A stretch of 6,271 bases of DNA from an uncultured Actinomycetes bacterium. Its GTDB lineage: Bacteria; Actinomycetota; Actinomycetes; Nanopelagicales; Nanopelagicaceae. Under the pieces are notes generated by a model, which saw nothing but the letters and a program-made list of their open reading frames with translations, was not told the origin of the DNA and did not search any database. The stretch is taken from NCBI GenBank assembly GCA_903922325.1, contig CAIXTG010000088.1:1-6271 (forward strand), read 5' to 3'. This document shows positions 5,784 through 6,271 of this stretch, piece by piece (position 1 is the first letter of the stretch; every line of letters begins with the position of its first letter). A program made the translations under genes and the position numbers.

Positions 5784-6223
5784 GTGATTTGCAAGTATTA
5801 ATCAAGCGCCTTGATCCAGGTGTGCCACTACCTAAATATTCCAAAGGTGGTGATGCCGGCGCTGATGTTGTAACTCGAATTGATTTAACGCTAGAGCCAG
5901 GAGAGCGCGCTCTTGCCCCAACTGGAATCGCTATTGCACTTCCTAATGGTTATGCCGCTTTTGCACACCCACGTTCTGGTTTAGCGATTAAGCATGGTGT
6001 TTCTATGGTCAATACGCCAGGCACCATTGATGCTGGTTTCCGCGGTGAACTGCAAATAATTCTAATAAACCTTGATCCGCGCGAAGCTATTTCGTTTAAA
6101 CGTGGTGATCGCATCGCCCAATTAGTTTTTCAAAAAGTCGAACATGCAGATTTTGTTGAAGTCGAAGAATTGCCTGGTTCAGGTCGTTCTGATGGTGGCT
6201 TCGGCTCAACTGGATTGGCTTAG
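5780..6223 (+). CDS. dut: dUTP pyrophosphatase (dUTPase), trimeric type
   Basis: Dut hydrolyses dUTP to dUMP and pyrophosphate, keeping uracil out of DNA and feeding thymidylate synthesis; it is a cytoplasmic homotrimer needing magnesium. The 147-residue length is standard. All five motifs are present: 1, DAGADV (25-30); 2, PRSGLA (64-69) with the catalytic-region Ser-Gly; 3, GTIDAGFRGEL (81-91) with catalytic Asp84; 4, RGDRIAQLVFQ (108-118); 5, the P-loop-like GSGRSDGGFGSTG (133-145) at the flexible C-terminus, whose Phe141 is the usual stacking aromatic. Motif 3 carries Phe87 where most dUTPases have the Tyr that excludes ribose. The ATG at 5780 overlaps the thioesterase stop, and the next gene begins 2 bases after the TAG, so dut is the middle gene of an operon. 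No separate promoter is visible. Confidence 0.97.
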   Translation: MSDLQVLIKRLDPGVPLPKYSKGGDAGADVVTRIDLTLEPGERALAPTGIAIALPNGYAAFAHPRSGLAIKHGVSMVNTPGTIDAGFRGELQIILINLDPREAISFKRGDRIAQLVFQKVEHADFVEVEELPGSGRSDGGFGSTGLA

Positions 6224-6225
6224 TC

Positions 6226-6271
6226 ATGAGTGATCAAAAGAAAGTTATTGATGCGCTAGGCGGCAAAAAAG
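6226..6271 (+). CDS. start of unidentified gene, cut by right window edge
   Basis: An ATG 2 bases after the dut stop opens a frame that stays open to the edge, encoding MSDQKKVIDALGGKK and one further base. Fifteen residues are too few for a family call. The spacing marks it as the third gene of the thioesterase-dut operon. In many actinobacteria the gene after dut encodes a DUF3710 protein (Rv2696c type), so that is the first guess from context only; the visible residues neither support nor exclude it. Confidence 0.6.
   Translation, partial: MSDQKKVIDALGGKK

Overview
The window is a compact piece of an actinobacterial chromosome, probably from a small-genome, AT-leaning lineage. Three lines of evidence support this. 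The gene set is actinobacterial: MiaA-DapF-HflX, a DUF4193 zinc-ribbon-like protein, a DUF3093 membrane protein and an actinobacterial-type dUTPase. The HflX has the acidic N-terminal extension and the block 'VVLVGVWTEG...AENSLAELKALAETAGSEV' style typical of the phylum. Genes are packed with overlaps or gaps of a few bases, and several starts carry a TANNNT box 6-7 bases upstream with no Shine-Dalgarno sequence, the pattern of leaderless actinobacterial genes. The codon use is far less GC-rich than in Streptomyces or Mycobacterium, which would fit freshwater Nanopelagicales (acI); that assignment is inference.

Left part (1-2771): the C-terminal five-sixths of miaA (tRNA A37 prenylation) enters from the left edge and is followed after 7 bases by dapF (meso-diaminopimelate/lysine synthesis). 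Converging on dapF, with a 9-base overlap of the ends, is a minus-strand CoA-transferase/acetyl-CoA hydrolase family gene. In many actinobacteria hflX follows dapF closely, so this gene looks like a lineage-specific insertion.

Middle (2772-4432): a 38-base divergent gap carries back-to-back putative leaderless promoters for the CoA-transferase and hflX (ribosome-splitting GTPase). After hflX comes the only real non-coding stretch, 159 bases, with a good -35/-10 promoter (TTGCCA-N17-TAGTTT), a heptamer direct repeat spaced one helical turn, a weak hairpin and a clear ribosome binding site for the DUF4193 gene.

Right part (4433-6271): DUF4193 and DUF3093 genes converge, their stop codons sharing one TTAA. 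DUF3093 and a hotdog-fold thioesterase gene diverge from a 41-base gap in which the two -10 boxes lie exactly 17 bases apart. The thioesterase, dut (dUTP pyrophosphatase) and a gene cut by the right edge form a tight operon (ATGA overlap, then a 2-base gap). DUF4193-DUF3093-dut is a conserved actinobacterial neighbourhood, as in Mycobacterium tuberculosis Rv2699c-Rv2698-Rv2697c.

All protein-coding genes are recognisable families. I see no mobile element, CRISPR array, RNA gene or clear novel system. The points worth a second look are the compact bidirectional leaderless promoters, the regulatory region before the DUF4193 gene, and the inserted CoA-transferase.
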